Assembly (NCBI GenBank): GCA_041741375.1
Contig: JBGSKF010000151.1
Span: 5,494-69,493 of the forward strand
Source: OFTM291 sp041741375
GTDB taxonomy: Bacteria; Gemmatimonadota; Gemmatimonadetes; Gemmatimonadales; GWC2-71-9
Direction of reading: 5' to 3'
DNA: 64,000 nucleotides
The notes under the pieces: model-generated
What the model saw: only the letters and a program-made list of their open reading frames with translations
Told to the model about the DNA's origin: nothing
Databases searched by the model: none
Program-made: the position numbers and the translations under genes
Shown: positions 55,350-63,959 of the stretch, one piece after another
Layout: every line of letters begins with the position of its first letter
Numbering within the stretch: the stretch's first letter is position 1

Positions 55350-55527
55350 AGTGTGAAGTCGTAGGGGCGAATTGCATTCGCCCTGCTCAAACGCCAAGGC
55401 GCCAGGACGCAGTGACGCGAGGTGTATGGAGGCCACGAAAGGCTCCCAGTCGTGGATTCCCGCGTGCGCGGGAATGACGGGCATTACTCCCCACTCCCCA
55501 TTCCCCACTCCCTACTCCCTTTCCCTG
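55341..55527. repeat. Composite repeat block between kinase and TonB receptor
   Basis: In order: GAAGTTT/GAAGTGT heptads overlapping the kinase stop (55341-55358), palindrome GGGCGAA-TTGCA-TTCGCCC (55365-55383), ACGCCAAGGCGCCAGGACGC-like units (to 55421), a BIME-like hairpin ATTCCCGCG-TG-CGCGGGAAT (55456-55475), and a degenerate GGGAGTA array (55485-55527) ending 3 bp from the TonB stop. Confidence 0.85.
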
Positions 55528-55529
55528 CT

Positions 55530-57728
55530 TTAGAACTCCCATCGCAGGGTAAACGACGGCACCGCCGGCAGGTTGAACAGGCGTTCGTACTCGACCCCAT
55601 TGGGGAAGAGTGGACCGGTTCGGCTCCGCAGCTTGGGCTCGCTCGGCGCCACCGGACCGAACCCGGCGTTGATCAGGGAGAATCCCAGATCGAAATGGGA
55701 CTTGCCCGGTCCCCCGAATCGCTTGCGCGCCGAGAGGTCGAACCGGAGAGTCCCGGCTCCCCGACCCGATGACTCCTCGCCGAACTGCAAGGTGGGGCCA
55801 AAGGGCTCGACGGTGACCACCGCGATGACCGGGGTGATCGGCTGGCCACTCTGGAACTCTCCCACACCACCGAACCGCCATCCGCGCCCCAGCGAGAGGT
55901 CGGTCTGGAACCGAAGGAGGTGACGGCGGTCGAGGGTCCACGCGCGCCACTTCCCATCCTCCCATTGGCGATCGGACCAGGACACCACATACGAGAGGGC
56001 GGCGTTGGCTCCTCCCGGCGTTGCGGAGGCTCAACTGGTGCGGAGTTCCACGCCGTGCGTGCGGCTCTTTCCGTACCGGATCCCGGTGGGATCATCCCGA
56101 AGGAGGTCAGTTGACGGTCGGAGCTCTCCCAACCCTCGGCCTCGGGAGAGGAACGCGGCGCCGGCCAGCCGAACGGGGCCCGCGTCGTGGTCCACGTCCA
56201 GCGAGAGATGATCGATGCGCGGCGTCGGCACGCCATCGCGTCCCGCCGTGAGCCAGAGGTCGAAAAACGCCAGATCGGGCTCGGCCTGCACGTCGGTGAT
56301 CTGCTGATAGAGCCTGGTGGACCGGCCGGCCCGCAGCGTGGCGCGGGTGTCCTCGCCGAGATCCCGGCCGAGGGTGATCGAGGGCCCGAAGACCGCCTGA
56401 GCGGCATTGGCATCCACCCGGCCTCCCACCACCAGGTCGGTTCCGCCGATCCGGCCCGAGATCTCCACGAATCCGTTCCCTTCCAGGAAACGGTCGTGCT
56501 GGTTGAAAATCTGGTCGGGTCGCCGGCGGGGTGTCAGGGTGCTTGTGGTCCGCCGCGCTCCCGCTCCGGCCCCGAACCGGAGGAGGGCGGAACCGAGGGA
56601 GCGATCCCCCTGCAGCGTGGCGGAGAGCTGGTCGAACCGGTTTCGGAGGTCCACCTCCTGCCCCCGGGAGGGAACCTCCCTCCCCGTGGCGCGAAACGCG
56701 TTCCAGAAGGTGGTCAACTCGAGGGAACCCCGCGGGCTCTCCTGGAGACGAATCCTGTTGCCCAGAAGCACGTTGGACCATCGCATGAAGAGGCCGCTAA
56801 GGGAATGGCCGAGACGATCGCGGGACAGGAACAGGGTCAGCTCGGAGGACCGGTCCCCGCCCAAGGGAAGGGAGGAGCGGAGATATCCGTCCGCGAACGA
56901 GTAGGGGAGGGGCGCGCCGATGAGTTTGGATGCCCCCTCGATCGTGGCCACGCGGCCCGCTCCGAAGGTCGGGATGGCCTGGTTGGTGCCCACCCAGCCG
57001 GTGAGGGACGTCAACGCCAGGTCCGCGCCCCCCTCCACCGGGTTCACGGCCCTCCGGCCGGTGACATCCACGACGCCGGCCAGAGACCCGCCCTGGTCCG
57101 ACCCGGGCGTCCCCGGGGTCACACTGATCGCATCCACCGCGTTGGCCGGGAAGGTGGAGAAGATGCGACCGATGTGATAGGGGTTGAGGATCTCGTATCC
57201 GTCGATCCGCACCGTGGTCATCGACGCATCATAACCCCGGACGATGGGCCGTGAGGATAGCGGGGAGGAGAAGGTCACCGAGGGAACCGTCTGCAAGGCT
57301 CGGAGGGGGTCCGGTTCCACCGCGGCCGGGAGGGCGCGGATCACACTGCGCGGCACGGTCCACGATCCCGCCCGGGCCAGGCCGGTTCCGCCGCCCCGGG
57401 CGCTCAAGTCGCTGAGAACCACCGGCACGGGGGGGAGGCGCACCAGCAGGATCGCCGTCGTCTGCGACACGGTGACGGTATCGGGCGCGAACCCGATCGC
57501 CGACACCGCCAGCACGGCGCCGGTCCCGAGGTTCGGTATCCGGACCCTCCCGATCCGGTCCGAGGTGAAGGTGCGCGGGGTGCCGATCGGAGTCACCAGG
57601 GCGCCCGTCACTGGAACGTCACCCAGCGTGGAGCGAACCTCGACAACGACCCCCTGGGCCGATGTCGTGCCGGGCACCAGAAGGGGCACCATGATGCCGG
57701 CCCACAGAACGAGAGTCGCGCGCCTCAT
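55530..57728 (-). pseudogene. TonB-dependent receptor interrupted by an in-frame TGA
   Basis: Outer-membrane receptor with a signal peptide (to TTSAQG), an N-terminal CarboxypepD_reg-like domain (~30-110), a plug (~135-240, SVIRALPAAVEPDPLRALQTVPSV...DGYEILNPYHIGRIF) and a 22-strand-type barrel ending in TLRWEF. The frame is broken at 56031-56033 by TGA after ELRTS; the same frame continues with ASATPGGANAALSYVVSWSD through to the normal C-terminal Phe. About 165 residues of barrel are separated from the first ~565. A single base change from GGA or CGA would explain it, as would a sequencing error. The start overlaps the lipoprotein gene stop as ATGA. Confidence 0.85.
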
Positions 57729-58408
57729 GGTACCACGATGAATCGAAGTTCGATCACCCCGCCGATCACCCCGGTACCCTCCCTGAGGGGCGACACCAGC
57801 CGGAAGAACGAGGTGGCCCAATCGGTCATCTCTCGGTTCCGGCCCCGGAGCACGACACTATCGGAGAGCCCCCCCCCGACGACGATCAACATTTGATCCG
57901 GCGGATGAAACCTGGCGAAATCGATCGACTCGATGCCGCTGGCCTCGATGGGGGCACGAAAACTGGAAAGGCCGGGCCCAAGGAACTCAGGCACCAGCGT
58001 TGAGAGCGAGACCGTGTCCTGGCGGGGTGTTGCCAGCGCGAACTTCAGGGGAAGCACGGTGGTCCCCTCAAAGGGCTGGCCGGCCACGGTGCCGCGGAGG
58101 GAATAGGCTCCCCCGGGTATCCCCTGCAGATCGACGCGGAACTCCCCGGGGGCGCCATCCGGAAGAAGGGGTGCGGCACCTCCCGGTCCCGTCACGATCA
58201 GGTCCACCAGGGCAGGATCAACCGGCAGGGCCGGCTGGGGAATCGTGCTGTCCGGAGTGGCGCTCCAGGTGATCGTGGCCCGGTGGGTGGAGTCCCCCAC
58301 GACAAGCACCAGTTGCACCACCGGGGCTGGTGGTGGTGGTTCTCCAGGGGAAACGCCACAGCCAACGAGGTAGATCGGGATCGCGATAATGACGCCAAGG
58401 TGATGCAT
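57725..58408 (-). CDS. Putative lipoprotein encoded with the TonB receptor
   Basis: A 227-residue exported lipoprotein with lipobox YLVGC at residues ~13-17, then a Pro-rich linker and beta-rich sequence (VVQLVLVVGDSTHRATITWSAT...DLIVTGPGGAAPLLPDGAPGEFRVDLQGIPGGAYSLRGTVAGQPFEGTTVLPL). The layout resembles DUF4249-like surface lipoproteins that accompany TonB receptors in Bacteroidota and relatives, but I cannot confirm the family. Start chosen at ATG 58408; TTG 58477 or ATG 58459 would add a basic leader. The ATGA overlap with the receptor gene implies a joint uptake function. If the receptor is truly dead, this gene may be decaying too. Confidence 0.62.
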   Translation of the reverse strand: MHHLGVIIAIPIYLVGCGVSPGEPPPPAPVVQLVLVVGDSTHRATITWSATPDSTIPQPALPVDPALVDLIVTGPGGAAPLLPDGAPGEFRVDLQGIPGGAYSLRGTVAGQPFEGTTVLPLKFALATPRQDTVSLSTLVPEFLGPGLSSFRAPIEASGIESIDFARFHPPDQMLIVVGGGLSDSVVLRGRNREMTDWATSFFRLVSPLREGTGVIGGVIELRFIVVP

Positions 58409-58569
58409 TGGGTTGCCGGTGCTCTCGAAAAAACAGGTGATAAAACGCCCCAAGGCCATCTGCTTTCGATTCCTCAAAGAAGCTGTCTCCGGATCACTTG
58501 AAACGGGGGTGTCCCCGTGTAGGGGTGGGAGGCAAGCCTCCCAACCCCAGTATGCCGCACGGGGGACAT

Positions 58570-59784
58570 CTAATTTTTGAACTGGACCAACAAGTCAGAA
58601 GGTGCGTGTGCACACGTCGTGATGAAGTCTTCGCACAGCGGAAACAGGACCGTCGTCCACCCAAACGGAACAGGCCCGATTCTGGGATCGCCGTTCGGGG
58701 AGCACAGGGGCGCACCCCCGTTCAGGCAGAAGAAGTTGTCGTCAGGGTTCGGGAACCCGTCGGTTTCGAAGGTGTGGACATCGATCCATTGGGTTGTCGC
58801 GAACTGTGTCGAGACCAGCATGCTCCCCTGCCAGTCGTCGAAGGGGCTGATTCCCGTCAACCGAAGAATTGTCTCCGATCCCCCTGACTGTGGCATCGCC
58901 CTCATTTCGAACTCGAGGCTCTCGAACGGCGTCCCATCCTCCACTCCATTGTTTACTAGGCGGACGAGCTTCAGCCCGCCGCCGCCGCCACCCCCCGGGT
59001 CGGTATTGCAGAACTCGAGCGCAACCTCCGGGTCACACTCCCCTTCGGACAATGTTCCCACAGTGCCATCTATGAAGACGGAGTCCGCGAAGGGATCTCG
59101 CGTGCCGCGTCGGAGCAGCACCGCGCCCATATCCCGTTCTCCGGGCTCTTGGATGGTGGAGCCCGATCCGCGCTGGACGGACAGGCGCCGAGCCATCGGC
59201 TCCGCAACCTGAAGAAGGAATAACGTTTGTTCCGGGAGTCGGGCCCGGTCCAGGATCAGCGAACTCCGTGTGCCATCCGTCGCGTAGGCCGACACAGTCG
59301 GGCCCGCCTCGAATTGCGGCACGACAACCACGTTCCCATCGCCCTCCCAGGACAGACGCTGGGACCGGATGGGCACGTAGAACTGTAGTGCCGGAAGAGC
59401 CGCCAATTCAGCACGTAGTTCCCCTGGGGAGCCACCGGACTGCTGAAGTGCCTGGTAGATCTGGCTCCCTGCCGGGGATGCCAGAAACCTCTGGAGAAGG
59501 AGCTTGTGTTCGCTTGCCTCGGAGTCGCGCATCGCAGCGAGGACGGCGGCGCGAACTTCGGATTGACCCATCGCCAGGGCAAGGAGCCGGGCGACGTTTT
59601 CGGCGGCGGCCGTGATCGCGAGCCCGGAACCGGCCGACAGGTTCTGCTGGACAAGCGGTGAGCGTGCCACCTCTTCGGTGGGGTTGGTACTTCCGTCAGT
59701 ACAGGAGGACAGCGCCACGAGCGCCACGAGCGCTGTCAGGAGCCTTCTCCTTACTGGGGGGGGGGGGGGGGGTACTTCGGGCAT
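58570..59784 (-). CDS. Lipoprotein with a C17 homopolymer at its 5' end
   Basis: A 404-residue exported lipoprotein: MPEV, six Pro, VRRRLLTALVALVALSSC with a clear lipobox LSSC. The mature region is not recognised. It has a helical N-terminal part (~45-135) and a beta-rich C-terminal part with four or more cysteines (CDPEVALEFC, CLNGGAPLCS, PLCEDF, TTCAH) and a Gly7 stretch. Codons 5-10 are a run of 17 C residues (59756-59772 as G on the + strand). Gain or loss of one base would shift the frame before the signal peptide. AAGGAG seven bases before a CTG just after the tract could allow initiation downstream of it. Confidence 0.75.
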   Translation of the reverse strand: MPEVPPPPPPVRRRLLTALVALVALSSCTDGSTNPTEEVARSPLVQQNLSAGSGLAITAAAENVARLLALAMGQSEVRAAVLAAMRDSEASEHKLLLQRFLASPAGSQIYQALQQSGGSPGELRAELAALPALQFYVPIRSQRLSWEGDGNVVVVPQFEAGPTVSAYATDGTRSSLILDRARLPEQTLFLLQVAEPMARRLSVQRGSGSTIQEPGERDMGAVLLRRGTRDPFADSVFIDGTVGTLSEGECDPEVALEFCNTDPGGGGGGGLKLVRLVNNGVEDGTPFESLEFEMRAMPQSGGSETILRLTGISPFDDWQGSMLVSTQFATTQWIDVHTFETDGFPNPDDNFFCLNGGAPLCSPNGDPRIGPVPFGWTTVLFPLCEDFITTCAHAPSDLLVQFKN

Positions 59785-60126
59785 GGTGCGACATCTCCGA
59801 CCTCCTTTGTCAGTGTTTACTGCATCGGAAAAGGAGCCTCCCGAACCAGCTCGGTGGATGCTGGCCCGGTACTACAAGCAGCGCGATATGCCACTGTAGT
59901 GTAGTAACTGCACGGTACTGCAATTGTTTTGTTTTGTCAATAAGATGATTTCTTGTGTCAAAAAGGCGAACCTGGTCATCAAGACCCGGACGACGGGAAG
60001 TACACCCGGGAACCTCCTCAGATCCCTCGTCTCACTCGGGATGCCGACGGAACAGAGATCACCTGAACCTGAGAAGAACCGAAGTGCAAAGTTCGAAGTG
60101 TTAAGATCCCGCCGGATCCCCGGCTC
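59785..60126. other. Intergenic, locally AT-rich
   Basis: 59880-59975 is much less GC-rich than the rest of the window (GCAATTGTTTTGTTTTGTCA). It should hold promoters for the minus-strand lipoprotein and perhaps a divergent signal. AAGTTCGAAGTGTTAAG at 60086-60102 is a degenerate heptad remnant. No reading frame here is convincing. Confidence 0.5.
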
Positions 60127-60174
60127 CCGACTCCCTATTCCCTACTCCCTACTCCCTACTCCCTGCTCTCTCCC
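60127..60174. repeat. Heptad array, CTACTCC type, upstream of cls
   Basis: About six units (ACTCCCT, ATTCCCT, GCTCTCT variants) end one base before a TATAAT box. The -35 region of the cls promoter therefore consists of repeat. Confidence 0.85.
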
Positions 60175-60180
60175 TATAAT
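60175..60180 (+). promoter_or_regulatory. Consensus -10 box of cls, probably leaderless transcript
   Basis: A perfect TATAAT lies 9 bp before the ATG of cls, so the transcription start would coincide with or be within 3 nt of the start codon. No ribosome-binding site is present, which agrees with a leaderless mRNA. The expected -35 position is occupied by heptad sequence without a TTGACA match. Confidence 0.6.
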
Positions 60181-60189
60181 TCACCCACC

Positions 60190-61608
60190 ATGCTCCCCTC
60201 CCTTTGGGCCTACCTCCTCGGCGCTGCGTCGCTTTCTCTGAGCCTCGGCGTCAGCGTCCACGTGCTCCTGCACAAGCGGGAGCCGAGCGTGGCGCTCGGG
60301 TGGATGGGACTGGTGTGGCTGGTGCCGTTTCTCGGTGCGTTCCTCTACGTGGGGTTTGGGGTCAATCGGATCAAGCGTCTGGCCAGGATACTTCGGGAGA
60401 CGGGGGAGCGTCCGATCCCCGCGCTGCCGGGGGGAGGGGGAGAGGTACCCGGCGTTCCCCCGGAGCACCACTGGCAAGGCCTCAAGGAGGTGCTCGATCG
60501 CGTCACCGGAGTTCCCCTGATTCCGGGCAACGCGGTTGCCCCCCTGCGGGATGGAAACGTCGCCTATCCCGTCATGCTGGACGCAATCGAGGGAGCCACC
60601 CGCACGGTCGGTCTCTGCACTTTCATTCTCGGCAATGATCTCTGGGGCCGCCAGTTTGTGGATGCCCTGCAGAGAGCGGTGGGCCGAGGGGTCGAGGTGC
60701 GGATCCTGATCGACGGAGCGGGGCAGTACTATACCTGGCCCCCGATTCTGAAGGTACTGCGGGACAGTGGTGTTCCCTTCGCCCGGTTCCTCCACTCCTT
60801 TGTTCCCTGGCGGATGCCGTACATCAATCTGCGGAACCACCGGAAGATCCTGGTGGTGGATGGTCACATCGGCTTCACCGGGGGGATGAACCTGCGGGCT
60901 TCCCACGCGGGGCACCCGCCGGATGCCGCGGACCTCCACTTCCGGGTCGAGGGGCCGGTGGTGCGCCAGATGACCCGCACCTTCGCCGACGACTGGCAGT
61001 ACACCACCCGCGAGAGGCTCGGTGGGGAGGGGTGGTTTCCCGACATCGCGCCGAGCGGTGCGGCTCCGGCCCGCGGCATCGTGGACGGTCCCGACGAGGA
61101 TCACGAGAAGTGCCGTTGGGCCTTCCTGGCGGGCGTGGGGCAGGCGCGGCGCCGGGTGCTGGTGGCCACCCCGTATTTCCTGCCCGACCAGGGACTCGTC
61201 ACGGCGCTCAGCCACGCGGCGCTCCGCGGCGTGGAGGTGGACATCCTGCTCCCGGCGACCAACAACTGGCCCTTTGTGCAGTGGGCCGCGAACCCCGTGG
61301 TGCTGCAGGTGGTACAGGAGGGGTGCCGGGTCTGGATGACGCCGGGGCCCTTCGATCACAGCAAGTACCTGGTGGTGGATGATCTCTGGTGCCTGGTCGG
61401 GAGTGCCAACTGGGATCCGCGGAGCCTTCAGCTCAACTTCGAGTTCAACCTCGAGGCATGGGATCCGGCGCTTGCGGAGGCGCTCGGCGCGGTGGCCGCC
61501 GAACGCATGGCCGGGACGCGGCCCCTCACGGCGCATGCCCTGGAGCATCGCCCCCTGCCGCTCAAGCTGCGGGATGGCGCTGCTCGGCTCCTCGCGCCTT
61601 ACATGTGA
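60190..61608 (+). CDS. cls: Cardiolipin synthase (phospholipase D family)
   Basis: Membrane-anchored PLD enzyme of 472 residues. It has two N-terminal TM helices (~5-27 and ~33-55) and two HKD motifs: NHRKILVVDGHIGFTGGMN (~217-235) and DHSKYLVVDDLWCLVGSANWD (~385-405). It condenses two phosphatidylglycerol molecules to cardiolipin. Family and length are those of ClsA. It is monocistronic, and a long repeat-rich region follows. The Asp of the first motif and both His/Lys pairs are intact, so it should be active. Confidence 0.95.
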   Translation: MLPSLWAYLLGAASLSLSLGVSVHVLLHKREPSVALGWMGLVWLVPFLGAFLYVGFGVNRIKRLARILRETGERPIPALPGGGGEVPGVPPEHHWQGLKEVLDRVTGVPLIPGNAVAPLRDGNVAYPVMLDAIEGATRTVGLCTFILGNDLWGRQFVDALQRAVGRGVEVRILIDGAGQYYTWPPILKVLRDSGVPFARFLHSFVPWRMPYINLRNHRKILVVDGHIGFTGGMNLRASHAGHPPDAADLHFRVEGPVVRQMTRTFADDWQYTTRERLGGEGWFPDIAPSGAAPARGIVDGPDEDHEKCRWAFLAGVGQARRRVLVATPYFLPDQGLVTALSHAALRGVEVDILLPATNNWPFVQWAANPVVLQVVQEGCRVWMTPGPFDHSKYLVVDDLWCLVGSANWDPRSLQLNFEFNLEAWDPALAEALGAVAAERMAGTRPLTAHALEHRPLPLKLRDGAARLLAPYM

Positions 61609-62139
61609 TGACCCTTCCCACCCGTACCCCCGTACACGTACACGTACTCGTACTCGACCAGGAAGCGAGGGTCACGCGAAGACGCGAAGGCGCGAAAGGA
61701 ACGAGCGGCTGTCTTGTCTCTGAGCGTCACCCCGGCGAAACCCGGTGGTGTGAAGGAGAAAGGTGGACAGGAAGCGTGAGGCCGGGAGGAACTCACACGA
61801 AGACACGAAGACACGAAGGACATCGGGTCCCTGGTGTACTACCGCCCCCCGCCTATCGCCAACGACGAGCGTCACGCTTCCAGTGGGGTAAAGTGTGGAC
61901 TGTGAGAATTGCTTTGGGCGCACCCCGGCCACCGGCTCGGATGGTGAAGTCCACTCCCATCTACCGGGGTGGATGTGGACGGGTGCACCCCCAGGAAAGG
62001 ATGGGTGGGGATGCTTGGCAAGTCTTCGTGTCTTCGTGTGAATGTTTCCATACGATGCCCGCCCGCGCTTCGCACCCGCCACAGCCATGGAATCCCCGAT
62101 GGACCGTCGTGAAAGGAGCCGTCAACGTCCAGGATGGGA
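61609..62139. other. Gene-free stretch rich in short tandem repeats
   Basis: It contains a CGTACA/CGTACT hexamer array (61631-61656), octad units GCGAAGAC/GCGAAGGC (61672-61699), and an 18-bp perfect inverted repeat TCACACGAAGACACGAAG at 61793-61810 and 62024-62041, itself made of ACACGAAG octads. Open frames across it in both directions have no recognisable domains and no ribosome-binding sites. Confidence 0.7.
61793..62041. repeat. 18-bp inverted repeat of ACACGAAG octads
   Basis: The left arm TCACACGAAGACACGAAG (61793-61810) and its exact reverse complement (62024-62041) are 213 bp apart. The interior shows no gene. Confidence 0.9.
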
Positions 62140-62697
62140 CTACGGTTGGAATATGACAGAGAAGGCGGGCGACAGTCCCGCATCCTGGATCAGACATTGC
62201 CCGTCGCCGGGGCAGCTCTGCACCCGGTAGGAGAGCCGCATCTCGCCGCTGAGGGCGCCGAGTGGTTCCTTCGTGGCGCCATCTCGGGCATTGGGCCCGA
62301 GGAGGAGGAGGGTGTCGGTGCGGGTACTCCCGGGCGGCACCAGGATCTGCTGGTCGTGACCCACACAGGCCCAGAACGGACTGTAGGCGGAACCGGACGG
62401 ATCCGAGGAGTCAATCAGTCGGACGCTGTAGATCGGAATGGAGGTGTCTGGAAAACAGCGATCCAGGTACACGGGAGAGCTCCCGTCATTGGTGAAAGTC
62501 GCGATCAGAGTGAATCCGTGCTCCTCGAAGGTTCCGGGGTCTCCGAGGAGGGCGGCCGTGTAGGACGTCCGATCAGTGGAGAGCCGCAGATCCCCGGAGT
62601 CCGGTCCGGTCGGACTCCCGGATCCGGATGCGCACCCCGCCAAGGCCAGGATACTCGCGGCAAACAACACCTCATGCCGCCGGAATCTCATGGACAC
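62140..62697 (-). CDS. Small putative lipoprotein
   Basis: A 185-residue exported protein. A basic N-terminus and hydrophobic core lead to the lipobox LALAGC (Cys ~22), then a Gly/Ser/Pro linker and a single beta-sandwich-like domain with four cysteines (DRCFPDT, FWACVGHD, QSCPGDGQC). Phrases such as TLIATFTNDGSSPVYLDRCF and SGEMRLSYRVQS recall immunoglobulin-like accessory domains of exported proteins. I do not recognise the family. The stop is next to the repeat region; the start is 31 bp after the XRE gene stop on the same strand, so it might be read through from the toxin-antitoxin operon. Confidence 0.65.
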   Translation of the reverse strand: MSMRFRRHEVLFAASILALAGCASGSGSPTGPDSGDLRLSTDRTSYTAALLGDPGTFEEHGFTLIATFTNDGSSPVYLDRCFPDTSIPIYSVRLIDSSDPSGSAYSPFWACVGHDQQILVPPGSTRTDTLLLLGPNARDGATKEPLGALSGEMRLSYRVQSCPGDGQCLIQDAGLSPAFSVIFQP

Positions 62698-62728
62698 CTC
62701 CTCGTGTTCCCATTCCCCCGGGGACGGC

Positions 62729-63151
62729 TCACTCCTCCTCCAGGGTGACGACTTCGCTGACGCGCAACTTCAGGGCGTCAGCCACCGCCTGCAAACGCTC
62801 GATCGATACACCGGCGTAGCGTGTAGCCTCGTAGCGCTGGATCTGCTGCTCCGCCACTGCCATTCTCTCGGCCAGGGCCCTCTGCGTCAGTTTGCGGATG
62901 ATCCGCGCCTTGACGAGCGCGTCACCGATCCCCGTGATCGAGTCCACCGTGAAGGATTCGATCGGGCCACTGCGCAAAGCCTCGTACTGAGCCAGCTGCT
63001 CTTCGAGTTCCGCGAGCTGACTTCGGGCTCCGTCGCGCATCGCCTTGAGCGCTTTCGGGTGCAAGCCCTCGGCGGGCGCAGCGGACAATGCCTCACGAAA
63101 CTTCGCCGCCTGGGCCTGCGTGATCTGATACTGCCTCTCGTTTGTGATCAT
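62729..63151 (-). CDS. XRE-family helix-turn-helix protein, probable antitoxin
   Basis: A 140-residue protein. The N-terminal ~70 residues are helical and charged (KFREALSAAPAEGLHPKALKAMRDGARSQLAELEEQLAQYEALRSG), probably a dimerisation or toxin-binding coiled coil. The C-terminal ~65 are an HTH_3 domain (IGDALVKARIIRKLTQRALAERMAVAEQQIQRYEATRYAGVSIERLQAVADALKL). Its ATG overlaps the stop of the DUF6932-like gene (ATGA), the usual arrangement of toxin-antitoxin pairs. It is likely a repressor of its own operon through the palindrome at the operon start. Confidence 0.82.
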   Translation of the reverse strand: MITNERQYQITQAQAAKFREALSAAPAEGLHPKALKAMRDGARSQLAELEEQLAQYEALRSGPIESFTVDSITGIGDALVKARIIRKLTQRALAERMAVAEQQIQRYEATRYAGVSIERLQAVADALKLRVSEVVTLEEE

Positions 63152-63612
63152 GCCATGTCCTTGAGCTCGAGCTGTACGATTCCCTTCGGTCTTCCATTCC
63201 GGTCGTGTTGAAAGAAGTCGAGGAATCGAGTCCCCAGCCCGTCCGCACCAGTCGTCGCGAGGAAGAACTCGCCCTCGAACCTGGCTTTCTGCGCTTCACG
63301 GTGGCCCTGAAAGTTCAGCAGCACAGGGTCCAACGCCTCGAAATCCACGCCATCGGGATCCCAGCACCCATCGAAATCGCCGGGGATCTCCTGGGATGTG
63401 ACGAAGCTGCCGTCGATGAACACGCGTCGACACCCCGCCGCCCGGAGTGCGTGCAGTGCCCGCTGCAAGCCCGCAAGGATTTCGCGTCGCCGCTCGTTGG
63501 TTCCAAACCGCTCCACCACCTCCGGCCGCGTGCCCCGGTGGATTCCCGGCGGAAGCTGGTGGTGACCATTCTCACCAGGGGTACTCTCCAGAGGCGGATC
63601 ACGACACAACAT
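63148..63612 (-). CDS. DUF6932-like nucleotidyltransferase-fold protein, probable toxin
   Basis: A 154-residue protein. The phrase QLPPGIHRGT...VVERFGTNERRREILAGLQRALHALRAAGCRRVFIDGSFVTSQEIPGDFDGCWDPDGVDFEAL matches what I know of the DUF6932 family. GS followed ten residues later by DFD is the metal-binding pattern of minimal nucleotidyltransferases (G-S-x10-D-x-D). Nucleotidyltransferase-type partners of HTH proteins include MNT/AbiEii toxins that modify tRNA or proteins. The activity here is inferred. ATG 63612 falls inside a 26-bp inverted repeat; an ATG at 63693 is possible but adds 27 unconserved residues. Confidence 0.72.
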   Translation of the reverse strand: MLCRDPPLESTPGENGHHQLPPGIHRGTRPEVVERFGTNERRREILAGLQRALHALRAAGCRRVFIDGSFVTSQEIPGDFDGCWDPDGVDFEALDPVLLNFQGHREAQKARFEGEFFLATTGADGLGTRFLDFFQHDRNGRPKGIVQLELKDMA

Positions 63613-63626
63613 TATCGTTGTGTCGT
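63601..63626. promoter_or_regulatory. 26-bp inverted repeat at the toxin-antitoxin operon start
   Basis: ACGACACAAC-ATTATC-GTTGTGTCGT, perfect 10-bp arms. It covers the proposed start codon (63610-63612) of the DUF6932-like gene and fits an autoregulatory operator for the XRE protein. Confidence 0.6.
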
Positions 63627-63705
63627 TCCGAGCGCAAGACCCAAGGGCCCGGGAAATCGCGCCCCCATTCGATCCCACCGCTCGAACCCTCATCCGCAGG
63701 AGGGC

Positions 63706-63723
63706 TTGTGAAATATTTCACAA
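63706..63723. promoter_or_regulatory. Second Rex-like operator palindrome
   Basis: Identical in all 18 bases to 43071-43088 (TTGTGAAATATTTCACAA). It lies ~95 bp upstream of the DUF6932-like gene and ~240 bp upstream of the + strand gene at 63960. The surrounding 63627-63959 contains no gene. Confidence 0.5.
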
Positions 63724-63959
63724 ATAGTCGCGGGGAATCTTGCGCGATTCGGGAGCTCCGGGTGAATATTGGGTCGTGCCCCTGAGTGGGGTCACCGCGG
63801 CGATTTGAGGCGATTGCATCCGCGATACCAACCTGCTAAAACCGCTCCTGAGCCTCCGACGGCCACCGTCGGCGCTCTTTCGGTTGTGCCGGTCGGGTGG
63901 TCGTGGTTCCAGCGTGCTCCGCGTCGCGTTCCGTTCCCATCCGACCGGAGGATTGTCCC

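Noticed and set aside
56031..56033. In-frame TGA considered as a selenocysteine codon
   Set aside because: The position falls in a TonB receptor barrel where no Cys is expected, and no SECIS-like hairpin follows.
61389..62156. Frames running from the cls 3' end through the repeat region (both strands)
   Set aside because: They cross tandem repeats, lack ribosome-binding sites and have no recognisable domains.
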